From DASQPA01 sp035644215 (GTDB lineage Bacteria; Acidobacteriota; Thermoanaerobaculia; Multivoradales; UBA5704), in NCBI GenBank assembly GCA_035644215.1, contig DASQPA010000125.1, forward strand, positions 22,977-86,976: 64,000 bases of DNA. The letters run 5' to 3'. The notes under the pieces are model-generated. The model was given only the letters and a program-made list of their open reading frames with translations, was not told the DNA's origin and did no database searches. Every line of letters begins with the position of its first letter. The first letter of the stretch is position 1. Both the position numbers and the translations under genes were made by a program. Positions 8,661-15,943 of the stretch are shown here, piece after piece.

Positions 8661-8695
8661 TGGGCAGATTGAAAATCCAGTTTTGAATCTGCCCA
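8661..8695. promoter_or_regulatory. Near-perfect 35-bp inverted repeat (candidate operator)
   Basis: TGGGCAGATTGAAAA (8661-8675) and TTTTGAATCTGCCCA (8681-8695) are inverted copies at 14 of 15 positions around the 5-nt spacer TCCAG. It is AT-rich compared with its surroundings, lies 22 bases before the ATPase start and covers the likely -35. Confidence 0.65.
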
Positions 8696-8709
8696 TCTCC
8701 TGCTATCCT
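8683..8709 (+). promoter_or_regulatory. Candidate promoter of the ATPase gene
   Basis: TTGAAT (8683-8688) and TATCCT (8704-8709) are spaced by 15 bases, slightly short. The -35 lies inside the inverted repeat, as expected for repression. The ATG is seven bases after the -10, so the transcript would be leaderless; no SD is visible. Confidence 0.4.
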
Positions 8710-8716
8710 GGCCCCC

Positions 8717-9916
8717 ATGATCGAGCGGCTCCTCCAGCCCCGCCTCATGGACCTCGCGACGCGCTACCCGGTTCTCACCCTGACCGGACCGCGCCAGTCC
8801 GGCAAGACGACCTTGAGCCGGATGGCGTTTCCCGATCACCCGTACGTGTCGCTGGAGAACCCGGCGCAGCGGGGGTTCGCTGAGGAAGACCCCCTCGCCT
8901 TCCTCGCTCGCTACCCACACGGCGCCATCCTCGACGAGGTGCAGCGGGTGCCGCAGATCTTCTCCTATCTCCAGGGCCTGGTGGACGAGGACCCCCGGCC
9001 CGGCCGCTTTCTGCTCACCGGCTCCCAGAACCTGGCCCTGGTCGGCGCCGTGACCCAATCGCTGGCCGGCCGTACCACCCTGACCGAGCTCCTGCCGCTC
9101 TCGCTGGCGGAGATCCGCCGCTTTCCCGAGCCACCGGCGGATCTCGACACGCTGTTGTGGCAGGGCGGCTATCCGCGGATCTACGAGCGGCACCTCCCGG
9201 CGCACGAATGGCTCGCCGACTACACCGCCACCTATGTCGAGCGCGACGTGCGGCAGCTCATCAAGGTCGGCGACCTCCTGCTCTTCCAGACCTTCCTCCG
9301 CCTCTGTGCCAGCCGCACCGGACAGATCCTGAACCTCTCATCCCTGGCCAACGATTGCGGCGTCTCGCAACCCACGGCGCGCTCCTGGCTGTCGGTCCTG
9401 GAGGCGAGCTATATCGTCTTCCGGCTGCCGCCGTTTTTCGCCAACCTGGGCAAGCGGCTCATCAAAGCGCCCAAGCTCTACTTCTACGACGCGGGCCTGG
9501 CCGCCAGCCTCCTCAACCTCGAGAGCCCGGGCCAGCTCGCGACCCACCCCCTACGGGGTGCCCTTTTCGAGACCTGGGTCGTCGCCGAGGTAACCAAGGC
9601 GCACCTCCATCGCGGGCACCGGCCGCGGCTCTCCTACTATCGCGACCGGAGCGGCCTGGAAATCGACCTGATCCTGGAGAAGGGGAGCGATCTCGTGCTG
9701 GTCGAGATCAAGTCCGCCCAGACCCCGTCGAGCTATCCGTTTGCCGCCTTCGAGCGTTTCGGCGCGGCCCTGGCCGGGGAGGAGGCGCCGCGGATCGCCG
9801 GTCGCATCGTGGTCTACGGCGGCGAGGAATCGCAGGAGCGCAGCCACGGCCAACTCCTCTCCTGGCGGGACCTCGACCGCTACGATTGGGAGGCGGGCGG
9901 GGGCGGCGGGGGCTGA
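8717..9916 (+). CDS. AAA_14/DUF4143 family ATPase
   Basis: 399 residues. Walker A is GPRQSGKTT at 24-32, followed by a Walker-B-like AILDEVQRVP, then the sensor motif LTGSQN. A C-terminal DUF4143 region (from about 190) carries DNA-binding-like helices and a restriction-endonuclease-fold motif (GLEIDLILE...LVEIKSAQ). Members are widespread standalone P-loop ATPases, often on mobile or accessory DNA, with no settled function. The upstream inverted repeat suggests self-regulation or target recognition. Confidence 0.88.
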   Translation: MIERLLQPRLMDLATRYPVLTLTGPRQSGKTTLSRMAFPDHPYVSLENPAQRGFAEEDPLAFLARYPHGAILDEVQRVPQIFSYLQGLVDEDPRPGRFLLTGSQNLALVGAVTQSLAGRTTLTELLPLSLAEIRRFPEPPADLDTLLWQGGYPRIYERHLPAHEWLADYTATYVERDVRQLIKVGDLLLFQTFLRLCASRTGQILNLSSLANDCGVSQPTARSWLSVLEASYIVFRLPPFFANLGKRLIKAPKLYFYDAGLAASLLNLESPGQLATHPLRGALFETWVVAEVTKAHLHRGHRPRLSYYRDRSGLEIDLILEKGSDLVLVEIKSAQTPSSYPFAAFERFGAALAGEEAPRIAGRIVVYGGEESQERSHGQLLSWRDLDRYDWEAGGGGGG

Positions 9917-9985
9917 GGGGCCAGCCCCAGGGGCCGGCCCCCCTCTCCCGCCCTGTGCTATCCTCGCGGCGTCGGGAGGGACGCC

Positions 9986-10237
9986 ATGGCCGTAGATCCT
10001 GAGCTCCTGGAAATCCTGGTCTGTCCCAAGACCAAGGGCGAGCTGACGCTCATCGAGCTGCCGGGGGAGATCCGTTCGACCCTGGCCGAGAAGTACCGTG
10101 AACACTTCCGGGACGAAGAGCCGGTGGTCGAGCAGGGGCTCTACTGCGCCGACTCGGGGCTCGTCTATCCGATCGTCTCGGACATCCCCATCATGCTCAT
10201 CGAGGAGGCGCTTCCGGCATCGGCCGTGGGGCGCTGA
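9986..10237 (+). CDS. Trm112 family zinc-ribbon-like protein
   Basis: 83 residues. Trm112 proteins are small zinc-ribbon partners that stabilise methyltransferases. The typical opening LEILVCPKTKG and closing YPIVSDIPIMLIEEA are present. The usual C-P-x-C and C-x-x-C pairs are each reduced to one cysteine (Cys13 and Cys54; the partner positions are Thr and Ser). A GGGAGGG Shine-Dalgarno sequence sits 8-14 bases before the ATG, and a TATCCT -10-like site lies at 9959-9964. It precedes tlyA by 17 bases, so an operon with the RNA methyltransferase is likely. Confidence 0.82.
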   Translation: MAVDPELLEILVCPKTKGELTLIELPGEIRSTLAEKYREHFRDEEPVVEQGLYCADSGLVYPIVSDIPIMLIEEALPASAVGR

Positions 10238-10254
10238 CCGTAAGCCCGCGAGGC

Positions 10255-11010
10255 TTGGGGTGCGCGTCCTTGCGCCTTGACCAGCTGCTGGTCGAGCGCG
10301 GCCTCTTCGCCAGCCGGGAACAGGCGCGGCGTGCCGTCATGGCGGGGATCGTGGAGGTCGACGGCCGACGGGTGGACAAGGCGGGGACCGCGGTGCCCGA
10401 GGCGGCCCGGCTCGCCGTCCTGGCGCCGCGCGAGCCGTTCGTCTCCCGCGCCGGCCGCAAGCTCGCCGCGGCGCTCGACCATTTCGGCGTCGATCCGGCG
10501 GGCCGGGTCTGCCTCGACGTGGGGGCCTCGACCGGCGGCTTCACCGACTGCCTGCTGCAACGCGGCGCCGCCCGGGTCTATGCCCTGGACGTCGGCTATG
10601 GCCAGCTCGACGCCCGCCTGCGCCAGGACCCGCGCGTGGTGGTCCTGGAACGGGTCAACGCCCGCCACCTGTCGCCGGGAGACCTGCCGGAGCCCATGCA
10701 CCTCATGACCGTCGACGTCTCCTTCATCTCGCTCGCCAAGGTGGTGCCGGCGCTCCTGCCCCACCTCGCGCCGGGCGGCCGGCTGCTGCCGATGATCAAG
10801 CCGCAGTTCGAGGCCGGCCGCGGGCAGGTCGGCAAGGGGGGGATCCTGCGCGACGAGGCCCGCCGCGAGCAGGTCATCCAGGCCGCGGCGGAGAGCCTGA
10901 CCGGGCTCGGCCTGACCCTCCTCGGCCGCTTCGACTCGCCGGTCGCCGGGATGGGCGGCAACCGCGAGGCCTTCGTGCTCCTCTGCCGGCCGGAGGGGCA
11001 CCCGGAATGA
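10255..11010 (+). CDS. tlyA: TlyA family rRNA 2'-O-methyltransferase
   Basis: 251 residues with a TTG start; a second in-frame TTG at 10270 is equally possible. An S4 RNA-binding domain (LRLDQLLVERG... to about residue 65) is followed by an FtsJ/RrmJ-type SAM-dependent methyltransferase domain with motif I DVGASTGGFTDCLL, the DVSFISL motif and MIKPQFEAGR. TlyA methylates ribose 2'-OH of cytidines in 16S and/or 23S rRNA. Its stop overlaps the nadK ATG (ATGA), which indicates translational coupling. Confidence 0.9.
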   Translation: MGCASLRLDQLLVERGLFASREQARRAVMAGIVEVDGRRVDKAGTAVPEAARLAVLAPREPFVSRAGRKLAAALDHFGVDPAGRVCLDVGASTGGFTDCLLQRGAARVYALDVGYGQLDARLRQDPRVVVLERVNARHLSPGDLPEPMHLMTVDVSFISLAKVVPALLPHLAPGGRLLPMIKPQFEAGRGQVGKGGILRDEARREQVIQAAAESLTGLGLTLLGRFDSPVAGMGGNREAFVLLCRPEGHPE

Positions 11011-11903
11011 GCCGCAAGCGCCAGCGCTGGCAGCGCATCGGGGTGGTCGCCAAGGTGGCGAGCCGGGAGGCCGTCCATACCGCCCACGAGCTGGCCGAAT
11101 GGCTCCGCCGGCGCGGCCTTGAGGCGGTGCTCGACGAGGCCACCCTGCGCGCCCGGGGGATGACCGGCGAGCCCCCCTTCCGCCCGGAGGAGCCCTACGA
11201 CCTGGTGATCGCCCTCGGCGGCGACGGGACGCTCCTCGCCACCGCCCGCCACCTGGCCCCCGGCACCCCGATCATGGGCGTCAACCTGGGGAATCTGGGC
11301 TTCCTCACTGAGGTCGGCCGCGGCGGCCTCTACCCGGCCCTGGTGCAGGTGCTGGCCGGAAATTTCGCGACCGAGGAGCGCTCGCTGCTGGACGTCGAGC
11401 TGCGGCGGAGCGGCGGCGGCGTCCTCTCCTTCAAGGTGCTGAACGACGCGGTGGTCACCAAGAGCGCCCTGGCGCGGATCATCGAGCTGACCCTCCAGGT
11501 CGACGGCCACCTGATCGCCCGCTACCGCTCGGACGGCGTCATCATCTCGACCCCCACCGGCTCGACGGCCTACAACCTCTCGGCCGGCGGCCCCATCGTC
11601 CACCCCCTCCTGCCGGTCATCGTGCTCACCCCGATCTGCCCGCACACCCTGTCGCTGCGCCCCATCGTGGTGCCCGACAGCGGCTCGATCGAGGTGACGC
11701 TCGAAACCCAGCGCGAGGAGGTCTACCTGACCTGCGACGGCCAGGAGGGGACCTCGCTCGGCCACCGCGACACCGTGCGGGTGACGCGGAGCTCCGCCGT
11801 CGTCCGCCTGGTCAAGGTCCTGACCCCGAGCTTCTACGACAACCTGCGGGCCAAGCTGCGCTGGGGCGGCCTGGAGAGCCGGCCGCCGGACGAGACGACG
11901 TGA
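11007..11903 (+). CDS. nadK: NAD kinase
   Basis: 298 residues. It phosphorylates NAD to NADP with ATP or polyphosphate. The diagnostic LGGDGTLL motif sits near residue 72, followed by GVNLGNLGFLTE and SDGVIISTPTGSTAYNLSAGGP. The length is normal and the protein is cytoplasmic. It overlaps tlyA by four bases (ATGA) and tamB by four bases (GTGA). Confidence 0.95.
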   Translation: MSRKRQRWQRIGVVAKVASREAVHTAHELAEWLRRRGLEAVLDEATLRARGMTGEPPFRPEEPYDLVIALGGDGTLLATARHLAPGTPIMGVNLGNLGFLTEVGRGGLYPALVQVLAGNFATEERSLLDVELRRSGGGVLSFKVLNDAVVTKSALARIIELTLQVDGHLIARYRSDGVIISTPTGSTAYNLSAGGPIVHPLLPVIVLTPICPHTLSLRPIVVPDSGSIEVTLETQREEVYLTCDGQEGTSLGHRDTVRVTRSSAVVRLVKVLTPSFYDNLRAKLRWGGLESRPPDETT

Positions 11904-14900
11904 GCGCCCCCGAGCCTCCCCCGCCTCCGGCACCGCCGGCGTCCCCGTCCGGGCCGGCCCGGCCGGGCCGGCTGCGCCGCTTCGTGGTGCGGCCGTTCGT
12001 CTGGGGCCTCGTCCTCCTGGTGGCCCTCGTCGTCGGCCTCTACTATCTGATCGGCAGCCGGCTCATCCAGGAGCGCTTCACCGCCTTCGCCATCGCCCAG
12101 GCCACGGACTTCTTCAATCGCCCGGTGAAGGTCGCGGGCCTCGAATACAGCCTCTTCCCCTTGGCCGTCGAGCTGCGCGGCGTGGTCATCCCCGGCCCCA
12201 CCCCCAAGGACCCGCCCTTCGCCACCGCCGAGCTGCTCCGCATCCAGATCCCCTGGGGCTATCTGCGCCAGCGGATCGTGCGGCTCGACCAGGTGGACGC
12301 CATCCATCCCACCCTGTTCCTCGAATTCCGGCCCGACGGCAGCACCAACCTGCCCCACTTCCGCAGCCAGGGGGGCGGCGGCCAGAGCCGCTTCCAGCTG
12401 CAGATCGGCCGGCTCCTCGTGCAGCGCGGCGAGTTTCGCCTGAACCAGCGCCGGGTGGCCTTCGACCTCGCCGCCCGCTCGATCTGGGGGCGCCTCAACG
12501 GGCCGCGCCCGACCCATCTGGACGGCCTGGTCACCGCCCAGGAGGTCGTCACCTCGCTCCCCGACGGCCATCCCTACCCGGCGACGGTCTCGGGCAAGGT
12601 GATCCTCCTCGCCGACCGCGGTCTCCTGCGCATCCCCGCCGTCCGGCTGGCCGGGGCCGACCTCAAGGCGAACGCCAGCGGCTGGGTGAGCTGGAAGGGC
12701 GCCACCCGGGTCGAGATCCAGTTCGACGCCACCGGCGACGCCCGGCTGGTCAACCACCTGGGCTACCTGGACGCGCCGCTCGTCGGCCCTTTCCAGGTCG
12801 CCGGCGGCCGTTTCTCGCTGACCAACGAGGACTGGAGCTTCGCCGGGACGGCGACCGCCCCGCGGGTCGACTTCCTCGGCCGCACCGCCACCGCCGTCGC
12901 CGGCCGCGCCCGGGGCGACGCCAAGCGGGTGCACGTCGACGTCCAGCGGGCGACCTATGCCGGCGGGGCGGCCCAGGGGACGGTCGAGGTGGACCTGGCG
13001 ACGGTGGCGACCCCCACCCATCCCGGACGGCCGGTCGACCTCGCCTTCGACTTCCGCGGGGTGTCGATCGAGACGGCCTTGGCCGCCGAGCAGGTGCCCA
13101 TCGCCGGCCTGTCGGGCGAGGGGAGCGGCCGCTTCACCTATCGCTTCAATTCCGCCGCCCCGCTCGCCGGCAGCGGCCGGGCGAACGTCACCCTGGCCGG
13201 CCGCTACCCGGCGACCGGCCTGCCCCTCTCGGGCGAGGTCCCCCTGGTCTTCGAGCGCGGGGTGCTGACCAGCCCGGCGATCCAGCTCACCGCCCCCGGC
13301 CAGAACGCCACCGGCACCCTCTCGGTCGACGTCGCGGCGAAGACCGGCCGCATCGATTTCCAGCTCGCCAGCCAGGACGCCGGGCCGGTGATGCGGATGA
13401 TCCCGGCCGATCCGGGACCGCCCGCCTTCTGGCGGGTGACCGCCGGCCACGGCCAGGCCACCGGGAGCTTCGGCTTCTCGCCCGCCGGCCTGGTCATCGA
13501 CCTCGGGCTCGACCTGGCGGACGTCCGGAGCCCCGACCCGGCGATCGTCGCCGACACCGTGCGCGGCACTCTGCGGGTGGCGCCGCGGGCGGTCGAGAAC
13601 CTGAGGCTCGAGCTGACCCAAGGCCGCGGCCGGCTCGCCGTGGCGGGCCGGGTCCCGATCCCCGGCGACCGGCCGAAGGTCCCCCTGGACGACCCGCTCA
13701 CCCTGGTCGTCGACACCGTGGACTGGCCGGCGGCGAGCATCGCCGGCTACCTCTACCCCGGCCTGCCGCTCTCCATCTCCGGCCTCGTGACCTGCCGGAT
13801 CGACCTGAGTGGCTCGGCCAAGAGCTTGAGCAGCGACCACACCGCCCGGGTCACCGACCTTGTCCTCGGTGGTTTCCCCCTGGGCCAGGCGAGAACCGAC
13901 GTGATCTTCGACGGCACCGTCGTCCGGCTCGAAAACGGTGTGGTCGAGACGCCGGCCGGCAAGGCCCTGGTCCAGGGGACCTTCGACACCGCGGCCAAGG
14001 CCTTCTCCTTCACCCTCGACGCCCCGGCCCTTTCGCTCACCGCCCCGCCACTCCGCGACCTGCTGCCGGGTATCGGCGGCGAGGTCTCGCTCGCCGCCTC
14101 GCTCGACGGCAGCCCCGACCACCCGCAGGCGATGGTCTCGGCGCGCGGCCAGGGGCTGGAAATCGCCGGGCGCACCCTGGGCGACGAGGGGCGGGCTGAG
14201 CTCTCCGCCACCTGGGACTTCGCCGCGGTGCGCGCCGCCGGCTCGCTCCTCGGCCTCGTCACCTTCGACGGCGGCGGCCGGCTCGACTCCGACGGCGCCG
14301 CCGTCTCCTTCAACCTGAAGAGCGACAACCTCCCGGGCCTCGCCCAGCTCGCCGCGCAACGCCCGCTCCCCGCCTTCACCGGCGCCCTCGCCGGGCAGGT
14401 GACGGCGGCGGCCGACTTCGCGGCGAAGAGCTACCGGGCGGAGCTCACCCTCTCCGACCTCACGGCCCGGATGGAAGGCCATGAGATCAAGAACGTCGAG
14501 CCGGTCGTCGTCGTCCTCGATCCCGAGCGGATCACCCTGCGCTCCTTCTACCTGCGCGAGGCCGATCACGGGACCGAGCTCTTCGCCGGCGGCACCGTCG
14601 GCCTCGCCGGCCGGCGTCCGCTCGACCTCCACCTGCAGAGCACGATCTGGGCGGGCTGGAGCAAGCTCTTCAGCTCCGACTTCGACCTCGACGGCTATGT
14701 CGACACCCTGGTCACCGTGCGCGGCACCCTCGCCGACCCGGCGGCCTCCGGCGAGGCGGTGCTGCGCGACGCCCGGCTGATCGTGCCGGGGCTCCCCTCC
14801 ACCTTCGACCACCTGGAGGGCGAGGCCCGCTTCTCCGGCGACCGGATCGAGCTGGAGACCTTGACCGCCACCTTCGCCGGCGGAACGGTGCGCGCCAGCG

Positions 14901-15943
14901 GCTGGATGAACCTGCCGGAGCCCCGGAAGCCCTTGGACTACAATGCCTCGCTCTTTGCGCGCGGCGTCTCGATCCGCTACCCCGAGGGGTTCGTCAACCA
15001 CGGCAACGCCGACCTCTTCCTGGCCCCCACGGAAGGGGGCGGGCGGAGCCTGCGCGGCTCGGTCGACCTCGACCGCATCTACTACCTGGAAGACGTGCAG
15101 GTCGAGACCCTGGACCTGGTCAAGAAGCTCTTCCAGCGCAGCCGGCTGCAGGTGACGCCGACCAACGGCTTCCTCGCCGCAACCCAGGTCAACGTCGCGG
15201 TCAACGGCAAGGGCGCCCTGCGCGTCCACGACAACGTCGCCGACCTCCACGGCGACGTCGGCCTGACCGTGCGCGGCAGCCTCGCCCGGCCGGTGGTTCT
15301 GGGCAGCGTCCAGATCGATACCGGCGGCAAGCTGGTCTATGCCGACAACCAGTACCGGGTCGAGCGCGGCCAGCTGACCTTCGACAACGCCTACAAGATC
15401 GACCCGGTGCTCGACTTCGTGGTGCGCACGAGGGTGCGCGACTTCGAGATCACGGTCAACTTCTCGGGCACCCTGGAGCGCCCGGTCGCCAATTTCTCGT
15501 CGAACGCCAACCTGGCCGACCTGGAGATCGTGGCCCTCCTCGCCACCGGCCAGGAGCTGCGCGAGGAGGACCGGCTGCGGGCGCTCACCGCCGCCCCGGG
15601 GCAGATCCCGCAGTCGACTCAGCCCAACGTCTCGGCCGGCTCCATTTTAGCCGGCCAGGCGGCCTCGGCTCTCGGCCAGCGGGTGAGCACCCTCTTCGGC
15701 TTCGACCGCTTCCGGATCAACCCGATCGCCGCCGAGACCGGCCAGTCGGTGGGCGGCGTCGGCGTCACCGTCGGCAAGCGCCTGTCGAAGGACGTCTTCG
15801 TCACCTATTCGACCGATCCCACCGCCAGCCGGCAGAACGTGCTCCAGGTCGAGTGGCAGGTGGCGAGCAACGTCACCCTCCTGCTCACCCAGACCACCAA
15901 CAAGGGCTATGCCGTGGACGCGCGCTGGGAGCGGCGCTTTTGA
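11900..15943 (+). CDS. tamB: TamB-like (DUF490) inner-membrane translocation/assembly protein
   Basis: 1347 residues from a GTG that overlaps the nadK stop. A proline-rich cytoplasmic start (about 1-25) is followed by one membrane anchor at about 34-51. A very long periplasmic beta-rich region follows, of the AsmA/TamB repeated type that forms a hydrophobic groove. It ends in the conserved C-terminal DUF490 domain (GKLVYADNQYRVERGQLTF, VGVTVGKRLSKDVFVTYSTD). TamB-like proteins bridge inner and outer membranes for lipid transport and outer-membrane protein insertion. The partner Omp85 gene follows with an overlapping start, the arrangement known for TamA/TamB. Confidence 0.92.
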   Translation: MSAPEPPPPPAPPASPSGPARPGRLRRFVVRPFVWGLVLLVALVVGLYYLIGSRLIQERFTAFAIAQATDFFNRPVKVAGLEYSLFPLAVELRGVVIPGPTPKDPPFATAELLRIQIPWGYLRQRIVRLDQVDAIHPTLFLEFRPDGSTNLPHFRSQGGGGQSRFQLQIGRLLVQRGEFRLNQRRVAFDLAARSIWGRLNGPRPTHLDGLVTAQEVVTSLPDGHPYPATVSGKVILLADRGLLRIPAVRLAGADLKANASGWVSWKGATRVEIQFDATGDARLVNHLGYLDAPLVGPFQVAGGRFSLTNEDWSFAGTATAPRVDFLGRTATAVAGRARGDAKRVHVDVQRATYAGGAAQGTVEVDLATVATPTHPGRPVDLAFDFRGVSIETALAAEQVPIAGLSGEGSGRFTYRFNSAAPLAGSGRANVTLAGRYPATGLPLSGEVPLVFERGVLTSPAIQLTAPGQNATGTLSVDVAAKTGRIDFQLASQDAGPVMRMIPADPGPPAFWRVTAGHGQATGSFGFSPAGLVIDLGLDLADVRSPDPAIVADTVRGTLRVAPRAVENLRLELTQGRGRLAVAGRVPIPGDRPKVPLDDPLTLVVDTVDWPAASIAGYLYPGLPLSISGLVTCRIDLSGSAKSLSSDHTARVTDLVLGGFPLGQARTDVIFDGTVVRLENGVVETPAGKALVQGTFDTAAKAFSFTLDAPALSLTAPPLRDLLPGIGGEVSLAASLDGSPDHPQAMVSARGQGLEIAGRTLGDEGRAELSATWDFAAVRAAGSLLGLVTFDGGGRLDSDGAAVSFNLKSDNLPGLAQLAAQRPLPAFTGALAGQVTAAADFAAKSYRAELTLSDLTARMEGHEIKNVEPVVVVLDPERITLRSFYLREADHGTELFAGGTVGLAGRRPLDLHLQSTIWAGWSKLFSSDFDLDGYVDTLVTVRGTLADPAASGEAVLRDARLIVPGLPSTFDHLEGEARFSGDRIELETLTATFAGGTVRASGWMNLPEPRKPLDYNASLFARGVSIRYPEGFVNHGNADLFLAPTEGGGRSLRGSVDLDRIYYLEDVQVETLDLVKKLFQRSRLQVTPTNGFLAATQVNVAVNGKGALRVHDNVADLHGDVGLTVRGSLARPVVLGSVQIDTGGKLVYADNQYRVERGQLTFDNAYKIDPVLDFVVRTRVRDFEITVNFSGTLERPVANFSSNANLADLEIVALLATGQELREEDRLRALTAAPGQIPQSTQPNVSAGSILAGQAASALGQRVSTLFGFDRFRINPIAAETGQSVGGVGVTVGKRLSKDVFVTYSTDPTASRQNVLQVEWQVASNVTLLLTQTTNKGYAVDARWERRF

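Noticed and set aside
11834..15250. 1138-aa minus-strand reading frame opposite tamB
   Set aside because: Antisense shadow with low-complexity Gly/Glu/Arg composition; tamB has clear domains.
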